NCBI GenBank assembly: GCA_964534315.1
Contig: CAZHOV010000035.1
Location: 1-37,939, forward strand
DNA from: CAZHOV01 sp964534315
GTDB lineage: Bacteria; Bacteroidota; Bacteroidia; Chitinophagales; Saprospiraceae
Direction: 5' to 3'
Length of the DNA: 37,939 nt
Below the pieces are notes generated by a model that did not search any database, was not told where the DNA came from, and saw only the letters and a program-made list of their open reading frames with translations. Below, piece by piece: positions 1 to 8,524 of this stretch. Each line of letters opens with the position of its first letter. The stretch's first letter is position 1. Position numbers and translations under genes: made by a program.

Positions 1-702
1 GTTTGGATCTGCTCCCAGGATCCGGGTAGGCAGCCCCCGGAACGCTTCCGGCGCCATTCGTCCGGCAGACCGGTCGTACCGCAATAGGCCGTTGCCGGAT
101 CCACACAGCAGTTCCCCCGCGGCGGTCACTTGCAGGGAGTAATTGGGCGCGCGCTGGCCGGGGGGGAGGGCCTGTACCTTGCTCACCGAACATGCCGGGA
201 AAGCGCTGTTTTCCTCTTGGGCTTTGCGGAGGGCCTCCTCCGGCTTTCGGATGCGCCAAATCTGCTCTGCATCCGTAAAAAAGATGCTTCCGTCGGGCAG
301 CTCCGCGAAGGAGAATCCATCCACCCCCCGGGGCGCTCCCTGAAAAAGAGCATCGGGCAGGTGATAAAACCGCCTGCTGACCGGGTCATACAAGTCGATG
401 CCGCCCGGCAGCTTCAGCCAAATTCGGCCCCGGCTGTCTTCAAACAGGTGGTACACCTCACTGGAAGAAATGGCGTAGGGGTCAAAAGGATTGGGAGCAT
501 AGATTTCAAAACGGTATCCGTCGTAGCGGTTCAGGCCATCCTTGGTGGCGATCCACAGAAATCCGTCGCGGCTTTGCAGGATATCGAAAACCATGCCCTG
601 CGACAGGCCATCGTTGACGGAAAGAAGCTCAGACTTCCCGGGGCTTTGTCCGCAAAGCAGACAAGCCTGGCACAACAACAACAGACCGAACAGGGATTTC
701 AT
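1..702 (-). CDS. Two-component-regulator propeller sensor, N-terminal part (cut by window edge)
   Basis: An open frame of 234 codons runs from an ATG at 702-700 to the left edge without a stop. It begins with a signal peptide (residues 1 to about 18, ending in CGQ). This is followed by the typical start of Reg_prop periplasmic sensors: NDGLSQGMVFDILQSRDG, then GFLWIATKDGLNRYDGYRF, then a second blade around DSRGRIWLKLPGGIDLYDP. In this family the propeller is normally followed by a Y_Y_Y domain, a membrane helix and a kinase, LytTR or HTH output; that part lies outside the window, so the output type is unknown. The start codon overlaps the stop of the upstream nuclease gene by four bases (ATGA), which suggests translational coupling. 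The DNA is much GC-richer than the rest of the window, so it may have a different history. Confidence 0.85.
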   Translation of the reverse strand, partial: MKSLFGLLLLCQACLLCGQSPGKSELLSVNDGLSQGMVFDILQSRDGFLWIATKDGLNRYDGYRFEIYAPNPFDPYAISSSEVYHLFEDSRGRIWLKLPGGIDLYDPVSRRFYHLPDALFQGAPRGVDGFSFAELPDGSIFFTDAEQIWRIRKPEEALRKAQEENSAFPACSVSKVQALPPGQRAPNYSLQVTAAGELLCGSGNGLLRYDRSAGRMAPEAFRGLPTRILGADPN

Positions 703-2249
703 AACGCCTGATCTTTATGCTCTACTCTCCACCCCTCTACTGCCTTTTGCTCCGTCGAAAAGTTAATCCCTACCGCCACTTTCTTCTTGGGGGAATCCTG
801 ATAAGGCGACAGGTAACCTTTCTCCCGGATTTGCTGCAGCGCCGCCTCTGCGCTGCCATCCAGCTTGAACTCAAAGGCGTAGATGTAGTGTTCATTTTCT
901 ACCAGGGCATCGCAACGACCGTGAGCCGTATGCACTTCAGACCGGATATAAGTGCCCAATAGGGAGAAGATCAGGTGGACGAGGGCGTGATAGAAATGCT
1001 CGTTCTCTTTTTGCCAGAGATCGTAGGGAATGGAGGCGAAAAGGCTGTTAATGGTGGAAATAACCGTTTCCATATCATTCGTTCTCAGTGCTTTCAACAA
1101 CCTTACTACCGGACTTAGCGGATCCACAGAAAGATTGTCCTGGTAGGCTTGCAACAGATATTGTTGCATGGAGAAGCGCACTTCCTGATTGGGGTACCGC
1201 AGGGTGTACAGGTACAAATCCTTATCGTAATGATCGATGGTCAGGTAGCCGGTTTGGAACAGCAAACTGGTCGGGTTCAAAGCGGAAATGATAAAGCTGT
1301 TGAGCTGATTCTCCGAGACTTCCAGATGCTCAATATCGTAAAAATGGTGTTTCTTTAACTCTTTGATCAAAAAGGTAGGCGTGCCTGTTTCAAACCAAAA
1401 GTTTTTGAAAGAACCGGCATCCAGAAATCGAAGCAGCGAGAAGGGGTTGTACAAGCGATCCAAGCCGTTCCAAGAATAGCCGTTATACCAATGTTTTACT
1501 TTTTCCAACAGGGCAGGAAGCGGCATTTCTTCCTGCTCAGCGATATGCTGCAAAGGAGTTAAAAAGTAAGCCTCCACTTCTTCCTGCGTAATGCCGAGTA
1601 ATGTGTCCGTATACCGATGCAAACTGATATTGCTCAGGTTATTCAACTCCGAAAAGATACTCACTTTGGAAAAGGCAGATACTCCGGTAATAAACACCAA
1701 TTCGAGATAAGGGTCGCTATCCTTAATGACCGAATAGAAGTTTTTCAGCGTTTCCCGATTGGCTTCGGCTTGTTCAATATCATCAAGATAATCGATGATC
1801 GGTTTGTCGTACTCATCCACGAGCAGCACCACTTTTTGACCATACTTCTGGTAAGCTTTCCTGATCAGATCTTCCAGCGGGTTTTGAAATTTACTTTTAT
1901 TCAGCTCTATGCCCAGGTTTTCTGCTTCCCTTTTCAGGCCAAAGGCAATGGCTTCTTTCAGGGGGTTGTCCTTGTAGGAAAAGGTAGCAAATTTTAAATG
2001 AACGACCGGATGCTGCTCCTCCCAATCCCATTGATCTTCAATCCACAATCCTTTAAACAGGTCTTTCTCCCCATTATACAATTCTTTTATCGTAGAAAGC
2101 AGCAGCGATTTGCCAAATCGGCGTGGCCGGGAAAGGAAGAAGTAATCTCCGTTTTTCAAAAAACGGAAGATCTGCTCTGTTTTGTCTACATAAACAAAGC
2201 CTTCCTCACGTATTTTACGAAAATCCTGTATGCCGATGGGATATTTCAT
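699..2249 (-). CDS. AAA-ATPase-like / PD-(D/E)XK nuclease family protein, copy A
   Basis: A 516-residue protein of the family with an N-terminal AAA-ATPase-like domain and a C-terminal PD-(D/E)XK domain, often abundant and multi-copy in Bacteroidota. The opening KYPIGIQDFRKIREEGFVY is a family hallmark. The Walker A-like segment is SRPRRFGKSLL (GKS at residues 46-48), and the Walker B-like segment is VVLLVDEYDKPIIDYL near residue 140. The C-terminal nuclease-like motif has Asp447 and Glu460-Phe-Lys462, followed by IREKGY. The biological role of the family is not established; defence, mobile-element and regulatory roles are all possible. It is a close paralogue of the next gene upstream, with blocks of near-identical DNA alternating with diverged blocks. 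Its stop overlaps the start of the downstream sensor gene (ATGA). No transposase or terminal inverted repeats typical of an insertion sequence are seen. Confidence 0.9.
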   Translation of the reverse strand: MKYPIGIQDFRKIREEGFVYVDKTEQIFRFLKNGDYFFLSRPRRFGKSLLLSTIKELYNGEKDLFKGLWIEDQWDWEEQHPVVHLKFATFSYKDNPLKEAIAFGLKREAENLGIELNKSKFQNPLEDLIRKAYQKYGQKVVLLVDEYDKPIIDYLDDIEQAEANRETLKNFYSVIKDSDPYLELVFITGVSAFSKVSIFSELNNLSNISLHRYTDTLLGITQEEVEAYFLTPLQHIAEQEEMPLPALLEKVKHWYNGYSWNGLDRLYNPFSLLRFLDAGSFKNFWFETGTPTFLIKELKKHHFYDIEHLEVSENQLNSFIISALNPTSLLFQTGYLTIDHYDKDLYLYTLRYPNQEVRFSMQQYLLQAYQDNLSVDPLSPVVRLLKALRTNDMETVISTINSLFASIPYDLWQKENEHFYHALVHLIFSLLGTYIRSEVHTAHGRCDALVENEHYIYAFEFKLDGSAEAALQQIREKGYLSPYQDSPKKKVAVGINFSTEQKAVEGWRVEHKDQAL

Positions 2250-2345
2250 AAGGATAAAGATACGAGCTTTTGAGTAAAAATGAGTAGAAAGTTGAAAGTA
2301 GAAAGTTTGTAAACTTTATACTCATTTCAACTTTCTACTTTATAC
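2250..2345. repeat. AAAGTTGAAAGT-type low-complexity inverted repeat
   Basis: The gap between the two paralogues is built from variants of GAGTATAAAGTTGAAAGT. The left arm (about 2293-2313) and right arm (about 2316-2339) are imperfect inverted copies around the core AAAGTTTGTAAACTTT. The last codons of copy B lie inside this repeat sequence. It could act as a terminator for copy B or be a duplication scar. The same repeat type returns upstream of copy B. Confidence 0.7.
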
Positions 2346-3829
2346 TCCTCCACCACCTTTTGCGCCGTCGAAAAGTTAATCCCTACCGCCACTTTCTCCT
2401 TGGGGGAATCCTGATAAGGCGACAGGTAACCTTTCTCCCGGATTTGCTGCAGCGCCGCCTCTGCGCTGCCATCCAGCTTGAACTCAAAGGCGTAAATGTA
2501 GTGTTCGTTTTCTACCAGTGCGTCGCAACGACCATTAGCCGTATGTACTTCTGATCGAATATAGGTGCCCAAAAGGGAGAAGATCAGGTGGACTAGGGCG
2601 TGATAGAAATGCTCGTTCTCTTTTTGCCAAAGATCGTAGGGAATGGAGGCGAAGGCGCTATTCAGGGTCACTACTACCTTTTCGATGTCCTTCACGGCAA
2701 GAGCTTTAGCCAGGGCGACAACCGGAGCGAGGGCATTGCCCGGATATTTTTCCTGATAGACCAGCAACAAATGTTGCTGCATGGAAAAGCGTACCTCCTG
2801 ATTGGGGTATCGAAGGATGTACTGGCGGAAGGTCTTATCGAAATGATCAATCGTCAGGTAGCCGGTCTGGAAAAGTACACTGATGGGATCAAGAGCGCCG
2901 GCATGGAAGCTCGTCAGTTGCTCCGGGCTGGCCTCCGCCTGCTCAACATCATAGTACTGATGCTTCCGCATTTCCTTGACCAGGAAAGTCGGCGTGCCCG
3001 TTTCGAACCAAAAGTTTTGAAAAGTATACTTCTCCTTAAAAAACCGCAGGAGTGAAAATGGATTGTACAGCCGTTCTTCACCTCCCCAGGAATAGCCATT
3101 GTACCAGTTTTGCATCTTTTCCCGGTCTACTTCTTTCCATTGTTCCGGGAAAAAACGCTCAATCTCTTTTTCGGTAATGCCCAGCAAAGTATAGGCAAAG
3201 CGGCTGAGGGTCAGGTTTTCCAGATTATTCAATTCCGAAAAGATACTCACTTTGGAAAAGGCAGATACCCCGGTGATAAAGACCAACTCCAGGTAAGGGT
3301 CGCTGTCCTTAATGACCGAATAGAAGTTTTTCAGCGTTTCCCGATTGGCTTCGGCTTGTTCAATATCATCAAGATAATCGATGATCGGTTTGTCGTACTC
3401 ATCCACGAGCAGCACCACTTTTTTTTCTTTCCCTGTCTGTTGGATCAGCGATTTAAATTTTTGATCGTAGCTGGTATCGGGCAGCCTTACACCTAAGTCC
3501 TGTGCGGCTGCTTCCAGCATATTGTGAATAGCCTTCTCCAAGCCAAGGGTACCCGTCCCCTGGCTACTAAATTTCAGCCAGATGACCGGATGAATATCCT
3601 CCCAATCCCATTGATCTTCAATCCACAAGCCCTTAAACAGGTCTTTCTCCCCATTATACAAGGCTTTTATCGTGGAAAGCAGCAGCGATTTGCCAAAGCG
3701 GCGCGGGCGGGAAAGGAAGAAGTATTTCCCATTGTTTAAAATATTGGAGATCTGCTCTGTTTTATCTATATAAACAAAGCCATCTTCTCGAATTGCTCGA
3801 AAATCTTGTATGCCGATTGGATATTTCAT
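2327..3829 (-). CDS. AAA-ATPase-like / PD-(D/E)XK nuclease family protein, copy B
   Basis: A 500-residue paralogue of the neighbouring copy A with the same layout: KYPIGIQDFRAIREDGFVY start, GKS of the Walker A-like loop at residues 46-48, Walker B-like VVLLVDEYDKPIIDYL, and nuclease-like Asp436 with Glu449-Phe-Lys451. Identity to copy A is patchy. The first 85 or so residues, the Walker B block through the ITGVSAFSKVSIFSELNNL block, and the C-terminal nuclease block are almost the same. The segments after about residue 90, around 215-245, and around 310-385 differ strongly. Such a mosaic fits tandem duplication followed by diversification and gene conversion. The final residues are encoded in simple repeat DNA. 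Biochemical role unknown; all recognisable catalytic residues are kept, so it is probably functional. Confidence 0.9.
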   Translation of the reverse strand: MKYPIGIQDFRAIREDGFVYIDKTEQISNILNNGKYFFLSRPRRFGKSLLLSTIKALYNGEKDLFKGLWIEDQWDWEDIHPVIWLKFSSQGTGTLGLEKAIHNMLEAAAQDLGVRLPDTSYDQKFKSLIQQTGKEKKVVLLVDEYDKPIIDYLDDIEQAEANRETLKNFYSVIKDSDPYLELVFITGVSAFSKVSIFSELNNLENLTLSRFAYTLLGITEKEIERFFPEQWKEVDREKMQNWYNGYSWGGEERLYNPFSLLRFFKEKYTFQNFWFETGTPTFLVKEMRKHQYYDVEQAEASPEQLTSFHAGALDPISVLFQTGYLTIDHFDKTFRQYILRYPNQEVRFSMQQHLLLVYQEKYPGNALAPVVALAKALAVKDIEKVVVTLNSAFASIPYDLWQKENEHFYHALVHLIFSLLGTYIRSEVHTANGRCDALVENEHYIYAFEFKLDGSAEAALQQIREKGYLSPYQDSPKEKVAVGINFSTAQKVVEEYKVES

Positions 3830-4142
3830 ATAGGTAAAGATAGGAGTTTTTGAGTGGAAATGAGTTGAAAGTTGAGGGAGTATAAAGTTGAAAGTTTGTA
3901 AAGTTGAAAGTTACTTTTCACTTTTTACTTTATAAACTTTTAACTTTCTACTCTGATTCACTTTCCGCTGAGCTAAAACGATATTTGGGAATTGAATCAT
4001 AAACATACAAATTTCATATTTCTTTTTGCAATGGTTCGAAAGGATTTGCTTTTCTGGTTGGAGTGCATACTGGAAACCATCCGGTTTTGCAAATTTTTAG
4101 CATCTTTGTTCATTCGATTATACCGGATAAATTTCAAAACAA
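3830..4142. repeat. Intergenic region with AAAGTTG repeats and hutH leader
   Basis: This 313-bp gap has two parts. From about 3845 to 3960 it holds direct and inverted variants of GAGTATAAAGTTGAAAGTTT, the same simple repeat that sits downstream of copy B, so copy B is bracketed by it. From about 3961 to 4142 it is AT-rich and carries the upstream region of hutH. I saw no open frame with coding character and no convincing promoter with the usual Bacteroidota TTTG/TAnnTTTG spacing. Confidence 0.6.
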
Positions 4143-5630
4143 ATGCACCAAACCCATACGATCAGCCCCGCCGCTCTGACCATAGATCATATCCAGCAGA
4201 TCATCGATGAAGGGTATCAACTCAAGCTTTCTGAAGAGTCCCGCGAAAGGATCGTTACATGCAGAACCTATTTGGATAAAAAGGTGGAAGAAACAGATGA
4301 TCTTTTCTATGGCATCAATACAGGCTTTGGCTCCCTTTGCAATATACAGATCTCGGATGAGCAGATCGAGCAGCTGCAACTCAACCTTATCCAATCCCAT
4401 GCGGCAGGGGTGGGAGAGGAGGTGCCCCTGGATGTCGTGCGTTTAATGTTTTTTTTAAAAATCCAATCCCTGGCTTTTGGGCATTCGGGGGTAAGCCTGG
4501 AGTTGGTGGAACGACTTATCTTCTTTTTTAATAACGATATTTACCCGGTCATTTTTCAACTCGGTTCGCTAGGCGCATCGGGCGATCTGGCTCCCCTCGC
4601 GCACTTCAGCTTACCCCTTCTGGGTATGGGGCAAGTGTGGCATAAGGGCTATAAAATATCCGGAGAAGAGCTGTACCGGCAACTCGATATTCAACCCCTG
4701 CATTTAAAATCCAAAGAAGGGTTAGCGCTGCTAAATGGCACCCAATTCTCTACAGCCTATGGGCTGTGGGCTATGATAAACGCTAAAAGTCTATATCAAT
4801 GGGCCAATCGTTGTGCCGCCATTTCCATAGATGCGTTTCATTGCCATCTAAGCCCGTTCGATCATCGGCTACATGCTATTCGAAATCATTCCGGACAAAT
4901 ACAAACAGCCCAGGAAATACTGACATTGTTGGAGGGAAGCGAACTGGCCCAATCTCCTAAGAATAACATCCAGGATCCTTATGCCTTCCGGTGTGTACCT
5001 CAGGTGCATGGCGCCAGCCTTGATGCCATTCATTACGTAGAATCCGTTTTACTCCGGGAAGTCAATGCCGTCACGGATAATCCGAATATTTTTCCGGATG
5101 ATGACGATATCATCTCCGGTGGAAATTTTCACGCTCAACCCATTGCTTTAGCTTTAGACTTCCTGGCCATTGCACTGGCTGAATTAGCCAGCATTTCTGA
5201 GCGTCGAACCTACCAGCTCATTTCCGGTCAGCGCGGCCTCCCCCCCTTTCTGATCTCACACCCCGGGCTCAACTCCGGATTAATGATTCCTCAATATACT
5301 GCCGCCTCTATTGTCAGCCAGAATAAACAACTATGCACCCCTGCTTCGGTGGATTCCATCATTTCCAGCAACGGACAAGAGGACCACGTCAGCATGGCTG
5401 CCAATGCAGCTACTAAGCTTTACAAAGTTGTCGAGAATGTACAGCGGGTGCTCGCTATCGAATGGATGACAGCCTGCCAGGCACTTGATTTTAGAAGACC
5501 CCATCAATCATCGGCTACCATCGAACAGCTCGTCAAGTCTTATCGCGCCGTCGTTCCTTTTTTGGAAGAAGACCGGGTGTTAAGTAAGGACATTGAAGCT
5601 ACTGTGGAGTTTATTTCTCAAAAGGGATAA
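4143..5630 (+). CDS. hutH: Histidine ammonia-lyase
   Basis: A 495-residue enzyme converting L-histidine to trans-urocanate and ammonia, the first step of histidine degradation, in the cytoplasm. The Ala-Ser-Gly triad that cyclises to the MIO electrophile is at residues 145-147 within GSLGASGDLAPLAH. The catalytic tyrosine is Tyr57 (YGINTGFG). The segment QSHAAGVG carries the Ser-His pair typical of histidine rather than tyrosine or phenylalanine lyases. QEDHVSMAANAA lies near the C-terminus, as in the family, and the length is normal. No hutU, hutI or hutG is adjacent, so it is a stand-alone hut gene here. The downstream neighbour is a long hairpin-repeat array rather than a partner gene. Confidence 0.95.
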   Translation: MHQTHTISPAALTIDHIQQIIDEGYQLKLSEESRERIVTCRTYLDKKVEETDDLFYGINTGFGSLCNIQISDEQIEQLQLNLIQSHAAGVGEEVPLDVVRLMFFLKIQSLAFGHSGVSLELVERLIFFFNNDIYPVIFQLGSLGASGDLAPLAHFSLPLLGMGQVWHKGYKISGEELYRQLDIQPLHLKSKEGLALLNGTQFSTAYGLWAMINAKSLYQWANRCAAISIDAFHCHLSPFDHRLHAIRNHSGQIQTAQEILTLLEGSELAQSPKNNIQDPYAFRCVPQVHGASLDAIHYVESVLLREVNAVTDNPNIFPDDDDIISGGNFHAQPIALALDFLAIALAELASISERRTYQLISGQRGLPPFLISHPGLNSGLMIPQYTAASIVSQNKQLCTPASVDSIISSNGQEDHVSMAANAATKLYKVVENVQRVLAIEWMTACQALDFRRPHQSSATIEQLVKSYRAVVPFLEEDRVLSKDIEATVEFISQKG

Positions 5631-5654
5631 GGGACAGGAGATGATAGTTGATTT

Positions 5655-6424
5655 TATCTAAATGGCGCAGCGCACCTTGTTATAAAACCAAGGAACCATT
5701 AAATTCCTGTTAAAAAAATATTAAGCTCCTCCGGAGCATGCACAATTTGGCGCGGTATAAATGCTACCAATAGGTTGCTCCTCTGGAGCAAATATTTATA
5801 AATTTTTAAATGGGAGATTCTACCTGAACACCCTCTAAATTGATGCAGCGCACCAATATCTTTGCAACATAGGGTAACCTTCGATCACATATGGTGCAGC
5901 GCACCTTCATATTATACCAAGGAACCATTAAATTCCTGTTAAAAAAATATTAAGCTCCTCTGGAGCATGCACAATTTGGCGCGGTATAAATGCTACCAAT
6001 AGGTTGCTCCTCTGGAGCAAAAGATTAAAAACATATAAGTGAGAGATTTTACCTGAACAGCCTCTAAATTGGTGCAGCGCACCTAAATCTTTGTAACATA
6101 GGAAAATTATCGATCACTAATGGTGCAGCGCACCTCAATATAAAACTAAGGAACCATTAAATTCTTGATAAAAAAATATTAAGCTCCTCCGGAGCATGCA
6201 CAATTTGGCGCGGTATAAATGCTACCAATAGGTTGCTCCTCTGGAGCAAAAGATTAAAAACATATAAGTGAGAGATTTTACCTGAACAGCCTCTAAATTG
6301 GTGCAGCGCACCTAAATCTTTGTAACATAGGAAAATTATCGATCACTAATGGTGCAGCGCTCCTTCATATTTAACCAAGAACCATTAAAATCTTGATAAA
6401 GCAATATTAAGCTCCTCCGGAGCA
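5655..6424. repeat. Tandem array of ~229-bp hairpin-rich units (3 full plus partial)
   Basis: Counting from the shared word GGAACCATTA, unit starts are 5692, 5921 and 6150, with a diverged start near 6378, so the period is 229, 229 and 228 bp. The fourth copy breaks off after 6424, and a left fragment begins at about 5655. Each unit carries about four short hairpins with three-base loops: GGTGC-AGC-GCACC (for example 5893-5905), a second one about 50 bp before the unit end (degenerate GATGC-AGC-GCACC at 5842-5854 in unit 1), GCTCC-TCY-GGAGC (5725-5737, 5954-5966), and TGCTCC-TCT-GGAGCA (5776-5790). Units 2 and 3 are more alike than either is to unit 1. No coding frame runs through the array. 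It fills the gap between hutH and the deacylase gene. Confidence 0.9.
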
Positions 6425-6502
6425 AGATAGAATAAAAGATTACCGTTTCCTGCCACCTAACTTTCATTTTGTGCTATCGGGGTTTCGTTTTATCTTACAC
6501 GG

Positions 6503-7633
6503 GTGCAAAAGAACGTCTTGAATATTACCCTCTTGTGTCTATTCTTCTTGTGGAACAGCTGCTCTGTAGCTGGCCAAGGACTTACCAATTGGTCGTTCAC
6601 CCCTAGTATACATGTTGGTAAAATCCTCAAACATACGCCCAAGATCACCTATGACCCGCCTCCTTTGACCTGGGGTATGGAATTGGAAGCGGCATTCCAG
6701 ACCTATGGGAAAAAAGATTGGCATGAATTGCACCACTACCCCAGATTGGGAGTAGCATTGCACTTTTTTGACCTGGGCACCCCTGCGCTCGGAACTACTT
6801 ATGGCTTAATGCCTTTTGTGACGATCCCCCTGATTAAGGGGCGACGCCTTGAGTGGAATTTCCGGTTTGGTACAGGAATAGGTTATGTTGTAAAACCGTA
6901 TGATCCTATCGAATACCCTAACAATAATGCGGTCAGCACCCACCTCAATAATATTGTAGGTTTTCAATGGGCCTTGGAATATAATTTGAGCGACAACTGG
7001 ACCCTCCAGGGAGGCTTTAGTTTTACCCATTATTCGAATGGGGCTACCCGCTTACCCAATTTTGGGATCAACATCCCTACAGGAACAGTTGGCATCCGAT
7101 ATGCTCCAAAGCCTGTTGCCCAAAAAAACTTCATTACCCAGAACACCTCTCCCAAACCTTCCAAAAGATTTGGGCTGAGTACCTATTTTGCCATTGCGTT
7201 TAAAGAATTTCTGACCTATCGAGGCCCTCGATATCCCGTTTATATTGGCTCTATTGCCGGTAATTATTATCTTAGCAAAACCAACAGGCTAATGTTGGGG
7301 ATTGAGTACGAATACAATTCCACCATCTTTCACTTCGGGCTGGCCAGCTTAAACTTCCAAACCGAACAAGAAGCCAGACAAGCCTCCTCTCGATGGCTAA
7401 TCTTTATCGGAGATGAGTTTCTATTCGGTTCCTGGGGGATAGTCTTGCAGGCAGGCACCTATTTAAAAACAAGTGACTTTCTAAAGCCGGCATGGCTATA
7501 CAACCGATTGATGGTAAGATACTATCTGCCGCCAATGGGAAAGCCTGAAGCCCGGATTCATGTAGGTATCTATCTGAAGTCACACCGAATTGTAGCGGAA
7601 TACCTGGGTTTTGGCACCGGCGTCTCATTTTAA
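6503..7633 (+). CDS. PagL-like acyloxyacyl hydrolase / lipid A deacylase homologue
   Basis: A 376-residue outer-membrane beta-barrel protein. It appears to start with GTG at 6503, because an in-frame stop lies at 6458 and the signal peptide (about residues 4-25, ending in VAGQG) begins at once. The N-terminal half resembles PagL-type lipid A 3-O-deacylases: GTGIGY near residue 125 and the active-site-like motif HYSNG, with His176 and Ser178 matching the catalytic His and Ser of PagL. In PagL the catalytic Glu lies 12 residues after the Ser; here that position (190) is Asn in PNFGIN. The C-terminal half (about 215-376) has further amphipathic strands and may be a second barrel-like section. 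A TTTG (6468-6471), 19 bases, then TATCTTAC lies just upstream, which would put the transcript start almost at the GTG; this is weak evidence. Activity is uncertain. Confidence 0.75.
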   Translation: MQKNVLNITLLCLFFLWNSCSVAGQGLTNWSFTPSIHVGKILKHTPKITYDPPPLTWGMELEAAFQTYGKKDWHELHHYPRLGVALHFFDLGTPALGTTYGLMPFVTIPLIKGRRLEWNFRFGTGIGYVVKPYDPIEYPNNNAVSTHLNNIVGFQWALEYNLSDNWTLQGGFSFTHYSNGATRLPNFGINIPTGTVGIRYAPKPVAQKNFITQNTSPKPSKRFGLSTYFAIAFKEFLTYRGPRYPVYIGSIAGNYYLSKTNRLMLGIEYEYNSTIFHFGLASLNFQTEQEARQASSRWLIFIGDEFLFGSWGIVLQAGTYLKTSDFLKPAWLYNRLMVRYYLPPMGKPEARIHVGIYLKSHRIVAEYLGFGTGVSF

Positions 7634-7703
7634 TTTCAAAAAGTCTTTCTGCCCTATTATTTTTACCTTAGCAACTCCTTCTTTAATCAAAACAACCTAA
7701 AAC

Positions 7704-8486
7704 ATGGAACCTAAAAAAATATTGCTAGCAGGACTTTTAGTAGTCATCCCCTTCTTATTTTACGGATGTAAAACGCTGAATGTATTCTCTATCCAGGACG
7801 ATATTGCCCTGGGCCAACAAGTTAGCCAACAAATCGCAGGTGACCCTCAACAGTTTCCTATCTTACCAGAAGCTACAAATAAAGAGGTGTATAATTATAT
7901 CAGAGGGCTCACCAATAAGATCCTGAACTCCGGGGAGGTCAAATACCGAAATGAATTTGCCTGGGAAGTTAAGATCATTGACGATGATAATACCCTCAAC
8001 GCCTTTGCAGCACCAGGTGGTTATATCTATGTTTATACCGGACTTATAAAATACCTCGATTCAGAAGATCAACTGGCAGGCGTTATGGGCCATGAGATTG
8101 CCCATGCCGATAAGCGGCATTCTACCCGGCAATTGACTAAACTCTATGGTCTTTCTGCCCTGCTCGCCATCGCAACAGGCAATTCCGAGCCTGGCGCCCT
8201 CGAACAACTGGCTCTCGGACTGGTATCCTTAAAGTTTAGCCGAAACCATGAAACCGAAGCGGACACCTATTCGGTAAAATACCTATGCAGAACACCTTAC
8301 AATGCAGCAGGTGCTGCCGGTTTTTTTGAAAAACTTGAGGGAAGAAGTTCTCCACCGGTTTTCTTAAGCACTCACCCCGATCCGGGTAACCGGGTAAGAA
8401 ATATAAATGAACAAAAGCGCGATTTCCGATGCACCGGCTCTCAAACCAATCGAACGGAATACGCCCGAATCAAAAAATTGCTGTAA
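7704..8486 (+). CDS. M48 family zinc metalloprotease lipoprotein
   Basis: A 260-residue protein with a lipoprotein signal peptide (lipobox FLFYGC, lipidated Cys22), so it is probably anchored in a membrane facing the periplasm. The zinc site HEIAH is at residues 130-134. The third ligand is Glu183 in ETEADTYSVKYL, the ExxAD motif of M48 peptidases. The motif NAFAAPGGYIYVYTGLI upstream is typical of the BepA/LoiP/Oma1 type. Family members degrade or help fold outer-membrane proteins; the substrate here is unknown. It stands 70 bp downstream of the PagL-like gene on the same strand and could share its transcript. It is followed by a perfect 22-bp hairpin. Confidence 0.93.
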   Translation: MEPKKILLAGLLVVIPFLFYGCKTLNVFSIQDDIALGQQVSQQIAGDPQQFPILPEATNKEVYNYIRGLTNKILNSGEVKYRNEFAWEVKIIDDDNTLNAFAAPGGYIYVYTGLIKYLDSEDQLAGVMGHEIAHADKRHSTRQLTKLYGLSALLAIATGNSEPGALEQLALGLVSLKFSRNHETEADTYSVKYLCRTPYNAAGAAGFFEKLEGRSSPPVFLSTHPDPGNRVRNINEQKRDFRCTGSQTNRTEYARIKKLL

Positions 8487-8524
8487 TTAGGATTAATTCT
8501 ATCGTCTTAACTGGTTTTTAAAAG

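Noticed and set aside
130..711. Plus-strand open frame of 193 codons at the left end
   Set aside because: It is the shadow of the minus-strand Reg_prop gene, which has a signal peptide and clear propeller motifs.
699..3829. The two nuclease-family genes as an insertion sequence
   Set aside because: They lack a transposase domain, terminal inverted repeats and target-site duplications that I could recognise.
4080..4142. Promoter of hutH from TTTG words at 4086 and 4105
   Set aside because: The spacing between them is about 11 bases, too short for the Bacteroidota promoter pattern.
5655..6424. Repeat array as a CRISPR
   Set aside because: Units are about 229 bp and nearly identical throughout, with no short repeat alternating with unique spacers and no cas genes nearby.
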